A DNA stretch of 64,000 nucleotides, taken from NCBI GenBank assembly GCA_023700805.1, contig JAMPYF010000002.1, forward strand, positions 124,001 to 188,000, in the 5' to 3' direction. The translations under genes were made by a program, and so were the position numbers. This stretch comes from Sulfuritalea sp. GTDB taxonomy: Bacteria > Pseudomonadota > Gammaproteobacteria > Burkholderiales > Rhodocyclaceae. Positions 16,027 to 25,019 of the stretch are shown in pieces. The notes under the pieces are model-generated. The model ran no database searches, was not told the DNA's origin, and was given only the letters and a program-made list of their open reading frames with translations. Numbering within the stretch: position 1 is the stretch's first letter; every line of letters begins with the position of its first letter.

Positions 16027-16787
16027 TTCGCGTCCTTCTTGCGGTTGAGGAAATGCCCGATGCGGGCGACCACCTCGGGGCTGGTCTGGGTCACGGCCGC
16101 CATCAGCGATTCGACATAGAAGCCGTCGTCGGAGGACATGTTGCCGATGCGCTGGATCGCCGTGACCATCGCGTAGTTGGCCAGCGGCGCGTTCTCGGCG
16201 ATGCGTCTGGCCAGCTCCTGCGCCTTGGCCATGCCCTCGCCCTTGCCCACCAGGTAGTGCGACAGGCCCAGGGCCTGTCCTTCTTCGGCGTTCAGCATGC
16301 GGCCAGTCAGCATCATCTCGGCCATGCGGCCGGGGCCGACGATGCGCGCCACGCGCACCGAGGCGCCGCCGCCGACGTAGATGCCGTGGCGGCCTTCGGG
16401 CAGCTGGTACAGGGTGTTCGGCTCGGCGATGCGGACGTGGGTCGAGGTCGCCAACTCCAGCCCGCCGCCGATCACGGCGCCGTGCAGCACGGCCACCACC
16501 GGAATGCCGGTCTGGTGGATCTTGCCGAAGACGCGATGCCAGCCCTGCGAATGCAGCATCACGCCGAAGGGCTCGCGGTGCTGGTGTTCGCTGAGGTCGA
16601 GGCCGGCGCAGAAATGCTCGCCGGCGCCGGCCAGGATCACCACGCGCGCCTCGTCGGGTCGCGCCTCCCAAGCCTTGTCGAGCGCTTCGAGCAGGCGGTC
16701 GCTGATGGCATTGCGCTTGGCCGGACGGTTCAGCGTGATGGTGTAGATCTGGCCGTCTAGCGTATGGCTTACGAGTTTTTCGGTCAC
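16023..16787 (-). CDS. Enoyl-CoA hydratase/isomerase family protein
   Basis: This 254-residue crotonase-fold enzyme has the CoA-binding/oxyanion segment HFCAGLDLSEH and HGAVIGGGLELA, plus LPEGRHGIYVGGG carrying a candidate catalytic glutamate. It would hydrate the enoyl-CoA made by the acyl-CoA dehydrogenase. I chose the GTG at 16787 because AAAGGA lies six bases upstream; an ATG nine codons earlier (16814) has no ribosome binding site. It overlaps the thiolase by 4 bp. The family also includes hydrolases and lyases (for example feruloyl-CoA hydratase/lyase), so the exact reaction is uncertain. Confidence 0.88.
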   Translation of the reverse strand: MTEKLVSHTLDGQIYTITLNRPAKRNAISDRLLEALDKAWEARPDEARVVILAGAGEHFCAGLDLSEHQHREPFGVMLHSQGWHRVFGKIHQTGIPVVAVLHGAVIGGGLELATSTHVRIAEPNTLYQLPEGRHGIYVGGGASVRVARIVGPGRMAEMMLTGRMLNAEEGQALGLSHYLVGKGEGMAKAQELARRIAENAPLANYAMVTAIQRIGNMSSDDGFYVESLMAAVTQTSPEVVARIGHFLNRKKDAK

Positions 16788-16837
16788 GGGGCGGTCCTTT
16801 GAAACATTAAACATCGGGTTCGAAGTCCCCTGCAATC

Positions 16838-16896
16838 GTCGCGCGCAGCGCGCCAATCGGTAACCCCCCGCGAGGGGGGAAGGGGGGCGGGCGATT
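16838..16896. repeat. Hairpin repeat between operon genes, copy F (divergent)
   Basis: This G/C-tract hairpin (CCCCCCGCGAGGGGGG) has a second GCGCGC palindrome beside it, in the gap between the CoA ligase and enoyl-CoA hydratase genes. It resembles copies A-E in layout but is the most divergent in sequence. Confidence 0.55.
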
Positions 16897-16949
16897 AAAG
16901 GTCTTCGCGTGTTTCATTCGCAGCGGCTGGCGCTCGGCACGAGGCAGCG

Positions 16950-18800
16950 TCAGATGAATATCACGCTGGCATCGGGTACGTCGGAATGCAGTTCGAGCAC
17001 GCGGTCGGCGCGGCGGGTCAGCACCGCGCGCTGGTTGATGTAGCCCTTGTCGGTCATTTCGCCGGCCTCGGAGGAGGGCGGCTCGGCCATCAGCAGCGCG
17101 CGCGCCGGATAGGTGGACGAGCCGCCGCCCTGCTGCTTGAGCCGCACCAGGCCTTCGCGCAGGCGCTCCTTGATCACCGGATGGCCGAGCACCGTCGACA
17201 CAGCCGCGTCGTCGCCGAGTCCGGCGATGCGGCGGCACTCGGCGAGGTTGGGGAAGACCATGAAGCCGATGTCGTCGCGGTCGTGGCCGGTGACCACGAT
17301 GTCCTGCGCCACCGGCGAGAGCGCGCTGATGCCGGCCACGCGCAAGGACCCGACATGCACCCAGGTGCCGGAGAGCAATTTGAAATCCTCGGCGACGCGG
17401 CCGTCGAACAGCAGGCCCTGTTCGGGGCGCGCCGGATCGACGAAGGAGACCGCGTCGCCGATCATGTAGAAGCCTTCCTCGTCGAAGGCGGCGGCAGTCA
17501 GCGCGGGCTGCTTCCAGTAGCCGGGAAACAGGTTGGGGCCCTTGACCCGCACTTCGAGCTTGTCGGCGACCGGCACCAGTTTCAGCGTGGTGCCGGGAAT
17601 CGGCACGCCGATCACGCCGGAGCGCACGGCCTGGAAGTGGCAGTCGGTGCAGGCCGGCGCGGTCTCGGTCGAGCCCCAACTGGATAGCATGACGACGGGG
17701 TGGCCGAGTTCCATGATGGCCAGGCGTTCCAGCTCGTCCCAGGTCGACTGCGGCAGCGCGGCGCCGGCGTAGAAAATGATCTGCAGGCGGGCGAAGAAGC
17801 TCTTGCGCAGTGCGGCGTTGTCGCGCAGCTGCGCCACCAGCAGGCCGTAGGCCAGCGGCACGCTGAAATAGATGGTGGGTGAAACCTCGGTGAGGTTCTT
17901 CACCGTCTTCGGCAGCAGCGCCGGCAGCGGCTTGCCGTCGTCGATGTAGAGGCTGCCGCCGAAACGCAGCACCTTGTTGAAGTTGTGGCTGCCGCCGAAG
18001 ACGTGGCTCCAGGGCAGCCAGTCGACGATCACCGGCTTCTGCCGGTTGAGGAAGGGCCAGATCACCGACTTCATTTCGGCGTTGGAACACATCATGCGCT
18101 GCGTCGTGATGACCGCTTTCGGCGTGCCGACCGAGCCGGAGGTGAACAGAAATTTGGCGATGGTGTCGGGCGTGATGGCGTCGAAAGCCGCCTTCACCGC
18201 CGTGCCGTCAGCGCCGACTTTCAGGATCTCGGCGAAGGGCAGCGTGCCGGGTTGCGGCGCACTCCTGCTGCCGGCGACGATCACCGCGTCATGCAGGGCG
18301 GATATCGCGTTGAGCGCCGGCAGGAAGCGCTCGATGCCGTCGGCGAAGATCACGCCGGGGCGCAGCAGCTCCACGTTGGCCTTGAGCTTGGCGAAGTCCT
18401 TGGAGAGCAGCGAGTTGCCCGGTGAGACCGGGCTGATCGGCACGCCGACATGCAGGCAGGCCAACATCAGCAGGGCGTGTTCGATGCCGTTGTCGGAGAG
18501 CACCAGCACCGGCCGCTCGGGCGAGAGCTGCTGCCCGAGCAGCCAGGCGGCGATGCAATAGACGCGCGCCAGGGCCTCGCCGTAAGTCACCCTGACCCAC
18601 GCGCCGTCCGCGCCCCTTTCGGCGATCAGGATCGCGTCCGGCGTTTCGGTCGCCCAGCGTTCCAGCCACTCGCCGGAACAGCGCGCGTAGACCGGCAGGG
18701 CCAGGGCCGAGCGGAACAGCCGCGTGCCGTCCGGCCGGGCTTCGAGTATCACGGCCGGATCGACGAATAGTTCGGCCGGCTTGCGGGCGATTTGGCTCAT
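16950..18800 (-). CDS. Feruloyl-CoA synthetase-like acyl-CoA ligase
   Basis: This 616-residue AMP-forming ligase has the ATP-binding loop TSGSVGTPK at residues 220-228, and SSWGSTETAPA and GPNLFPGYWK further on. Length and the PVSPGNS and PWSHVFGG patterns resemble feruloyl-CoA synthetases of the bacterial FerA/Fcs type, which activate hydroxycinnamates. It would be the entry enzyme of the beta-oxidation module encoded downstream. The lysine that usually completes the adenylation step near the C-terminus is not obvious, as in other members of this subgroup. Substrate is inferred, not shown. Confidence 0.85.
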   Translation of the reverse strand: MSQIARKPAELFVDPAVILEARPDGTRLFRSALALPVYARCSGEWLERWATETPDAILIAERGADGAWVRVTYGEALARVYCIAAWLLGQQLSPERPVLVLSDNGIEHALLMLACLHVGVPISPVSPGNSLLSKDFAKLKANVELLRPGVIFADGIERFLPALNAISALHDAVIVAGSRSAPQPGTLPFAEILKVGADGTAVKAAFDAITPDTIAKFLFTSGSVGTPKAVITTQRMMCSNAEMKSVIWPFLNRQKPVIVDWLPWSHVFGGSHNFNKVLRFGGSLYIDDGKPLPALLPKTVKNLTEVSPTIYFSVPLAYGLLVAQLRDNAALRKSFFARLQIIFYAGAALPQSTWDELERLAIMELGHPVVMLSSWGSTETAPACTDCHFQAVRSGVIGVPIPGTTLKLVPVADKLEVRVKGPNLFPGYWKQPALTAAAFDEEGFYMIGDAVSFVDPARPEQGLLFDGRVAEDFKLLSGTWVHVGSLRVAGISALSPVAQDIVVTGHDRDDIGFMVFPNLAECRRIAGLGDDAAVSTVLGHPVIKERLREGLVRLKQQGGGSSTYPARALLMAEPPSSEAGEMTDKGYINQRAVLTRRADRVLELHSDVPDASVIFI

Positions 18801-18860
18801 GCGAAATCCTCTGTCGTTGGTGCGTCAATGGGCTTGGCGGGGAATCATGGTGAGCGCGCT

Positions 18861-19607
18861 TCAGGCGGCGATCGAGTGGCTGCCGCCGAGGCCGAGATAA
18901 CTTTCGATCACGCGCGGATCGTCGAGCAGGCTGCGGGCGTCGTTCTCCAGCGCCACGCTGCCGTTTTCCAGCACATAGCCGTAATCGGCGACCTGCAGTG
19001 CCGCGCGCGCGTTCTGTTCGACCAGCAGGATCGAGACGCCCATCGCCTTCAGCTGCTGCACGATGCGAAAGATTTCCCTGACGATCAGCGGCGCCAGGCC
19101 GAGGCTGGGCTCGTCGAGCATCAAGAGCGTCGGCTTGGCCATCAGCGCGCGGCCCATCGCCAGCATCTGCCGTTCGCCGCCGGAGAGCGTGCCGGCTTCC
19201 TGCGTGCGGCGCTCGGCCAGGCGCGGGAAGATGGCGAACACCTCATCCATGGTTTTCGCGTGGTCGCGTGCGCCGCGCCGGTGGCGGGCGAAGGCGCCGA
19301 GCAGCAGGTTATCGGCGACAGACATGGAACCGAACAGTTCGCGCTTTTCCGGCACCAGCACCAGGCCGCGGCCGACCAGCGCATCGACCGCGGTGCTGCG
19401 CGAGGTGGGCTGGCCCTGGTAGCTGATTTCGCCGCGCGCCGGCAAGAGACCCATCAGCGCCGAGAGCAGCGTGGTCTTGCCGGCGCCGTTGGGCCCGATC
19501 ACGGTGACGATCTCGCCCTGGCGGATGCGGATGGAAACCTTGTGGATGGCCTCGACGCGGCCATAGGCGACGCAGAGGTCCCGGGTTTCGAGCAATGTCG
19601 GCTTCAT
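18861..19607 (-). CDS. livF: Branched-chain-type ABC transporter ATPase (LivF)
   Basis: This 248-residue ATPase has Walker A GPNGAGKTT near residue 38, signature LSGGERQ and Walker B LLMLDEPS. Its start overlaps the stop of the fused permease-ATPase gene by 4 bp (ATGA). It is the second ATPase of the first Liv importer in this window. Clustered with an aromatic-acid CoA ligase, such Liv systems often import aromatic acids rather than leucine. No substrate-binding protein gene is nearby, so the system may share one from elsewhere. Confidence 0.92.
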   Translation of the reverse strand: MKPTLLETRDLCVAYGRVEAIHKVSIRIRQGEIVTVIGPNGAGKTTLLSALMGLLPARGEISYQGQPTSRSTAVDALVGRGLVLVPEKRELFGSMSVADNLLLGAFARHRRGARDHAKTMDEVFAIFPRLAERRTQEAGTLSGGERQMLAMGRALMAKPTLLMLDEPSLGLAPLIVREIFRIVQQLKAMGVSILLVEQNARAALQVADYGYVLENGSVALENDARSLLDDPRVIESYLGLGGSHSIAA

Positions 19608-21379
19608 GCGTCCACGCCTCCCAGGTAGGCTTCGAGCACTTTCGGATTGGTCTGGATTTCCTGCGGCAGGCCTTCGGCCAGGTGCTCGCCGAATTCCATG
19701 ACCACGACGCGGTCGGCCAGGCCCATGACGAAGTCCATGTCGTGCTCGACCAGCAGGATCGCCATGCCCTCGCCGCGCAGCTTGGCCAGCAGTTCGGCCA
19801 GCGCGCGCTTTTCGAGATGGCGCAGGCCGGCGGCGGGCTCGTCGAGCAGCAGCAGGGTCGGGTCGCTGCACAGCGCGCGGGCGATTTCGACGATGCGCTG
19901 CTTGCCCAGCGGCAGGCTGCCGGCGGCGTCGAACAGGTGCTCGCCGAGGCCGCAGCGCTCCAGCTGGTGCGCGGCTTCCCAGAGCAGGCGGCGCTCTTCC
20001 TCGCGGTCGAGGCGCCAGGCCGATTGCACGAAATTCTTGCGTCCGCGCAGGTGGGCGCCCAGTGCGGCGTTTTCCAGCACCGTCATCTCGGCGTTGAGGC
20101 GCACGTGCTGGAAGCTGCGGCTCATGCCGAGCCGGGCGATCTCGCGCGAGCCCATGGCGTCGATGCGCTGGCCCATGAAACGGATCTCGCCCTCGCTCGG
20201 CGGATTGACGCCGGAGATGCAGTTGAACAGCGTGCTCTTGCCGGCGCCGTTGGGGCCGATCAGCGCCATGACTTCGCCGGCGCGCACTGTGAGGTTCATG
20301 TTGTTGTTGGCGACCAGACCGCCGAAGCGCTTGGTCACCTTGACCACCTGCAGCACTTCGCGGCCGTGCGGCTGCGGATCGCGCCGCGGCAGCGGCAGCG
20401 CCGGTTCGACTGACCCAGTCTGCGCGCGCTGCGGCGCCAGGTTGCCGAAGGCGCGCATCAGGATCGGCCACATGCCGTCGCGGGCGCGATGCAGCACGGC
20501 GATGGTGAGCAGGCCGAACACCACCATTTCGAAATTGCCGCTGGCGCCGAGCAGTTTCGGCAGCAGGTCCTGCAGCCACTCCTTGAGGAAGGTCACCGCA
20601 CCGGCGCCGAACACCGCGCCCCATACCGCGGCCGCGCCGCCCAGCACCGCCATGAACAGGTATTCGATGCCGTGGCCGAGCGAGAACGGGGTTGGATTGA
20701 CGAAGCGCTGCAGGTGGGCGTAGAGCCAGCCCGAGACGCAGGCGAACTGCGCCGCGAGCATGAACAGCACCATGCGGTAGCGCAGCGTGTTGATGCCCAT
20801 CGCCTCGGTCATGGTCATGCTGCGCAAGGAGCGCATGGCGCGGCCCTCGCGCGAATCGAGCATGTTGCGGGTGGTGACGATGGCCGCCAGCAGCGTGACC
20901 CAGATCACGTAGAAGAAGGCGCGGCTGGAGCCGAGTTCGAGGCCGAACAGGTCGACCGGCGGAATGCTGTCGATGCCGCCGTGGCCGCCCAGCGCCTCCA
21001 TGTTGCCGAACAGGAAGTAGAGCGAAATACCCCAGGCGATGGTGCCCAGCGGCAGGAAGTGCCCGGACAGACGCAGGGTGATGAAGCCCAGCGCCAGCGA
21101 CACCGCCGTGGTCACCGCCATGCCGACGATCAGCGTGCCCCACGGCGACATGCCGTGGCGCGTGGTCAGGTAGGCCGTGGTGTAGGCGCCGAGGCCGACG
21201 AAGGCCGCCTGGCCGAAGGAAGTCAGGCCGCCGATGCCGGTCAGCAGCACCAGGCCGAGCGCCACCAGCGCCGAGAGGCCGATGTAATTGACCAGGGTCA
21301 CGGTGAACTGGGCGGCGAACAGCGGCACCATGGCCACCGCCAGCATGAAGGCGAGCAGCGCGCGATTGGGGGTGATCAT
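19604..21379 (-). CDS. Fused LivM permease-LivG ATPase
   Basis: This is a single 591-residue polypeptide. Residues 1 to about 320 form a LivM-type permease with about 8-10 membrane segments, including GLTSFGQAAFVGLGAY. A linker follows, and residues from about 345 form a LivG-type ATPase with GPNGAGKST, LPLGKQR in place of the usual signature and LLLLDEPAAG. The fusion is intact, with no frameshift. The ATG at 21379 has GGAGG upstream; 20 extra upstream codons are unlikely to be used. Fused LivMG proteins are known in other bacteria and mean the two ATPases of the importer are asymmetric. Confidence 0.92.
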   Translation of the reverse strand: MITPNRALLAFMLAVAMVPLFAAQFTVTLVNYIGLSALVALGLVLLTGIGGLTSFGQAAFVGLGAYTTAYLTTRHGMSPWGTLIVGMAVTTAVSLALGFITLRLSGHFLPLGTIAWGISLYFLFGNMEALGGHGGIDSIPPVDLFGLELGSSRAFFYVIWVTLLAAIVTTRNMLDSREGRAMRSLRSMTMTEAMGINTLRYRMVLFMLAAQFACVSGWLYAHLQRFVNPTPFSLGHGIEYLFMAVLGGAAAVWGAVFGAGAVTFLKEWLQDLLPKLLGASGNFEMVVFGLLTIAVLHRARDGMWPILMRAFGNLAPQRAQTGSVEPALPLPRRDPQPHGREVLQVVKVTKRFGGLVANNNMNLTVRAGEVMALIGPNGAGKSTLFNCISGVNPPSEGEIRFMGQRIDAMGSREIARLGMSRSFQHVRLNAEMTVLENAALGAHLRGRKNFVQSAWRLDREEERRLLWEAAHQLERCGLGEHLFDAAGSLPLGKQRIVEIARALCSDPTLLLLDEPAAGLRHLEKRALAELLAKLRGEGMAILLVEHDMDFVMGLADRVVVMEFGEHLAEGLPQEIQTNPKVLEAYLGGVDA

Positions 21380-21430
21380 TGCAGGCCTCCGCCGGGCCGT
21401 CCCAAGGAGGCCTGCGGCGTTTTCATCTGG

Positions 21431-21494
21431 AGGCGGCAACGCCGCCGAACCATGGTCACCCCTTTCCTCGGGAAAGGGGATGGGGGATAGGCGG
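21431..21494 (+). repeat. Hairpin repeat between operon genes, copy D
   Basis: GTCACCCCTTTCCTCGGG and AAAGGGGATGGGGGA form the shared core, preceded by a GGCGGCAACGCCGCC palindrome. It lies between the livH stop and the fused livMG start, reversed relative to transcription. Confidence 0.75.
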
Positions 21495-21505
21495 ACAGGT
21501 TCACG

Positions 21506-22546
21506 CTAATGCTCCTCGTCGTCGACGTGATGCGTGGTCAGCGAACGCCACAACAGCACCGGGATGATCAGCGTGAATACGATGACTTCCTTGTAGGCCG
21601 AGGCATAGAAGGACGAGTAGGATTCGAGCAGGCCGACCAGGATCGCGCCGGCCGCGGCCAGCGGGTAGGAGGCGAGGCCGCCGACGATGGCGCCGACGAA
21701 ACCCTTGAGCCCGATCAGGAAGCCGGTGTCGTAATAAACTGTGGTGATCGGCGCGATGAGGATGCCGGAGAAGGCGCCGACCAGCGCCGCCAGTGTGAAG
21801 CAGAGCTTGCCGGCGAGATCGGCGGAGATGCCCATCAGGCGCGCACCGGTGCGGTTGATGGCGGTCGCGCGCAGCGCCTTGCCGTAAATCGAATGCTCGA
21901 AGAACAGCGCCAGGCCGGCGATCAGTACGGCCGCAATGCCGACGATCCACAGCGTCTGGAACTGGATGTAGCTGCTGCCGAGATTGAAGCCGCCATCGCT
22001 GAAGGCCGGCGTGCGGCCGCCTTCGGCGCCGAAGAAATACAGGCCCAGCCCGAGCAGCACGAAATGCACCGCGACCGAAACGATCAGCAGCAGCAGCACC
22101 GTCGCCTCGGCCACCGGCTGGAAGGCCAGGCGATAGATCTGCGGCCCAAGCGGCACCACGAACAGCAATGCGACCGCGATCTGCAGCGGATAGGCAAGAG
22201 TCTTCAGCGGCAGGTAGCGCACCGCGACCAGCGCCAGGATGGGCAAGGCGGCATTCTTCAGGATTATCATCGGCAGGCGCGCCGCCGCCCCCTCGCGCAG
22301 CGCCGCGACGCTCTCCACCAGCGCCACGGCGATGCCCAGCGTGACCACCAGCCACATCGTCGGCGGCAGGAATCCGGCACTGACGGCCGCCATGGACAGC
22401 GCGCCGTAGGCGACGAATTCGCCCTGCGGGATGAAGATGACGCGGGTCACGGCGAACACCAGCACCAGCGCCAGCGACAGCAGCGCGTAGATCGCGCCGT
22501 TGGTGACGCCGTCCTGGACCAGGATCAGGGCGACCGAGGCATTCAC
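21506..22546 (-). CDS. livH: Branched-chain-type ABC transporter permease (LivH)
   Basis: This 346-residue inner-membrane permease has eight or more hydrophobic segments and the family pattern DGVTNGAIYALLSLAL near the start. It also has a late GFVGAIVGGLASYPLAAAGA segment. It would form the translocation pathway with the fused LivM domain. It is the first gene of this importer and is divergent from marR across a 339-bp control region carrying operator-like palindromes. A 50-residue central insertion makes it longer than most LivH proteins (about 290-310). Confidence 0.9.
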   Translation of the reverse strand: MNASVALILVQDGVTNGAIYALLSLALVLVFAVTRVIFIPQGEFVAYGALSMAAVSAGFLPPTMWLVVTLGIAVALVESVAALREGAAARLPMIILKNAALPILALVAVRYLPLKTLAYPLQIAVALLFVVPLGPQIYRLAFQPVAEATVLLLLIVSVAVHFVLLGLGLYFFGAEGGRTPAFSDGGFNLGSSYIQFQTLWIVGIAAVLIAGLALFFEHSIYGKALRATAINRTGARLMGISADLAGKLCFTLAALVGAFSGILIAPITTVYYDTGFLIGLKGFVGAIVGGLASYPLAAAGAILVGLLESYSSFYASAYKEVIVFTLIIPVLLWRSLTTHHVDDEEH

Positions 22547-22885
22547 GCCGCTGTCCGCCCAGGTCCGCGGCGCGACCGTGCCACCGCGGCGCGTTGCGAA
22601 ATCTTGCCCATCGCTCCTCCATTCTTGTCTATGCCGCCTTGTCGGGTCCGGTGACGGCTTGTCGCGTCTTGCAGACTGCGCATGAGGAGCGGATTGTGGC
22701 GAGTAGGTAAGTCGAAGTCAACCTGTTTGATATCGAACTATTAAGCCGTAAGCCACTTGATCGATTCCCAATATGTTGGTGGGCTTGGGTTTTCGGGCGC
22801 GGCACGGGCGGTCAATAGCGACACGGTCAGCTTGTTCGATATAAAATTGGATGGCGAACCATTCCAGGGAAACCCATCCGAAGCC
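22547..22885. promoter_or_regulatory. Divergent livH/marR control region with paired palindromes
   Basis: This 339-bp gap holds two matching palindromic sites. GTTTGATATCGAAC is at 22725-22738 and GTTCGATATAAAAT at 22834-22847. Their centres are 109 bp apart, close to a whole number of helical turns. The second overlaps a TATAAA -10-like hexamer (22840-22845) for marR. The pattern suits MarR autoregulation with control of the livH operon on the other side. No ORF of note lies in the gap. Confidence 0.7.
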
Positions 22886-23335
22886 ATGCCCGCCAATCGC
22901 AAGCCCCCCGCCATCGGCTGCCTTGCCAGTCACGTCGGCTTCCACCTGCGCCTGGCGCAGTTGGCCGTGTTCGAGCATTTCGCCAGCCGCCTCGACGAGA
23001 TCGAGGTCACGCCGGCGATCTTTTCGGTGCTCGAGGTGCTGCAGCAGAACGACGGCATTACGCAGTCGAAGCTCGCCGCGGCGGTCAGCCTGGAGCGCTC
23101 CTCGGTGGTGCCCCTGCTCGACAAGCTGGCCAAGCGCGGCCTGGTCGAGCGCCGCACCTCGACCACCGACCGCCGCCACAATCACCTGCATCTGACCGAG
23201 GCCGGGCGCGAGTTGCTGGCCGAGGCGATCCGGCGCGCCAGCCTGCACGAGAAGGAGGTTTGCAAGCCCTTCACGATCGCCGAAAAAAAGCTGCTGCTGG
23301 AACTGCTCGGCCGCTTCCGGCGGTCGAAGGCCTAG
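22886..23335 (+). CDS. MarR-family transcriptional regulator
   Basis: This 149-residue winged-helix repressor has the MarR core: ITQSKLAAAVSLERSSVVPLLDKL recognition region and the wing TSTTDRRHNHLHLT at about residues 90-103. MarR proteins in this context (such as HcaR, CouR, FerR types) often bind the CoA thioester or free acid of the degraded aromatic. The start at 22886 was taken from the domain boundary; the longer frame begins inside the operator region. It is divergent from the Liv/beta-oxidation genes, which it probably represses. Confidence 0.9.
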   Translation: MPANRKPPAIGCLASHVGFHLRLAQLAVFEHFASRLDEIEVTPAIFSVLEVLQQNDGITQSKLAAAVSLERSSVVPLLDKLAKRGLVERRTSTTDRRHNHLHLTEAGRELLAEAIRRASLHEKEVCKPFTIAEKKLLLELLGRFRRSKA

Positions 23336-23615
23336 GGTTCCGCGGCGCGTCGGCTTACCAGAAATGGGAAAGAATTTCCGCATTCAGAGAAATGCGGTAA
23401 ATGGCTTTCCTTAGCTATTGGCCATATCCCCTTCATAAGTCGGAAAATTTCCGACAGCGCGCAAACCCGAATGCGCGTGCCGGCGAATGGCATGTAATTT
23501 GCATATTGTGCGGGTGTAGTCGAACATCAGCCGAGGATAAACCCATTCCGAGCAGCGGCCCCGAATAGCAAGGGGCGAAGCTTGGCACTTGCATCGATAA
23601 CGGATTGCGGAAATC

Positions 23616-24926
23616 ATGGCTTCGCACACAACTGCCACATCATTCGGGGACGATGCCGGATTCCACAATGTAAATCCGCATTGCCTGGGGCACATCGTGG
23701 AACTGGCAAAGACGCGCCAGATCGTCTGTGCCGACGACATTCACGATGAGCACGGCAACAAGCTCTTGGCGCGGGGCTACGCCGTGTCACCCGAGCTTCA
23801 GGAGAAGTTGCTGCGGCGCAAGCTGAAGCAACCGCTGGAGTCGAGCCTGACCGTTTCGGGCGGCACCACGATGGAAAACATCGTGGCCGATGCGCTCGCC
23901 AAAATCGAGGAAGATGCCGTGCTGACGGCGTTTTCCGGATCGAGCCTGGCCCGCGGACTGCTGCGCGACATGCGCCAATTTCCCTTGACGGGTCCGCTCA
24001 AGCTGTTGTTGACCTCGGCCCGTGAGAATCGCCAGGCCAGCTATGCCCATGGCCTGGCGGCGATGATCGTTTCCGCCGGGATGGCGGCAAGCTTGGAGCT
24101 TGGCGAGCCCGACGCCAGCAATCTGATCCTCGCCGCAATGGTGCACGATGTCGGCGAGATGTATATCAATCCGGAATATCTGAATTCCACCCAGTCGCTG
24201 CCGCCGTCCGCATGGAAACACGTCGCCTCCCACCCCTGCGTCGGCTACGCGTTCATCCGCGAATTCACCACCTTTCCCTCGGCGGTTGCTGTCTGCATAC
24301 TGCATCATCACGAGCGCCTCAACGGCAGCGGCTATCCGTTCCGGCGCCGCGCCGAGGCGCTGGACCGGCTCAGCATCCTGCTTGCCGTGGCCGACGTGGT
24401 TTCCGCACTGGTCCTGCGTGGCGGCAAAGGCCTGCGCAGAAAGATCGAGGTTGCGCTGAGCATCGTTCCCGAGGAGTTCGATCGCGGCGCGGTGTCGTCG
24501 ATCAACTACGCCCTGCGCGGCATTGCCGAGGAGTCCTGCAACGAATCTCCATGCAACTGCAGGAAGCGGCTCTTGCCGGTGCTCAGGCAGCTGGGCGACG
24601 TCCGGACGACGGCCGAGGCAATCCTGGCCGCCGATCGGTCCGGGCCGGTCGGATCCGCCGTCGACTATGCGTTGTCGATACTCGGGCACATCGAAAAGAG
24701 CCTGCGCGCGACCGGCGTGTCCGACCTGTCCCAGCTTGAGCTGATGGACCAGGATAGGCAGGTCATGGGCGAGATCTGCCTGATCATCCCCGAGATTGTC
24801 TGGCGCATGCGAAATCTGGCGCGTAACCTGCACATGCAGGTCGAAACCTCAGGCAGCGTCGATGACCTGGCGAGGACTGCCGAGCTTGTAGCTCTGCTCG
24901 ATACGGGGTCGCCGCCGGTTGCCTGA
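23616..24926 (+). CDS. HD-GYP-like domain protein
   Basis: This 436-residue protein has an HD-GYP pattern in its middle: HDVGEMYI (about residue 187), a SHPCVGYAF histidine, and HHHERLNGSGYP (about 227-238). HD-GYP enzymes hydrolyse cyclic di-GMP. Here the usual HDxGK lysine is replaced by glutamate (HDVGE), and the later ADxYDAL motif reads ADVVSAL, so activity may be reduced or altered. The N- and C-terminal parts have no recognised sensor domain. There is no signal peptide. It stands alone with a 280-bp leader region. Confidence 0.8.
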   Translation: MASHTTATSFGDDAGFHNVNPHCLGHIVELAKTRQIVCADDIHDEHGNKLLARGYAVSPELQEKLLRRKLKQPLESSLTVSGGTTMENIVADALAKIEEDAVLTAFSGSSLARGLLRDMRQFPLTGPLKLLLTSARENRQASYAHGLAAMIVSAGMAASLELGEPDASNLILAAMVHDVGEMYINPEYLNSTQSLPPSAWKHVASHPCVGYAFIREFTTFPSAVAVCILHHHERLNGSGYPFRRRAEALDRLSILLAVADVVSALVLRGGKGLRRKIEVALSIVPEEFDRGAVSSINYALRGIAEESCNESPCNCRKRLLPVLRQLGDVRTTAEAILAADRSGPVGSAVDYALSILGHIEKSLRATGVSDLSQLELMDQDRQVMGEICLIIPEIVWRMRNLARNLHMQVETSGSVDDLARTAELVALLDTGSPPVA

Positions 24927-25019
24927 GCGTTGAGTACCGGGTAACCGTGCTGCGGGCGAACAGGCGCGGGTCCACAATCGGCGCCGGCAGTGCGGTCTAG
25001 CAAACTGGAGGGAAAGCCC

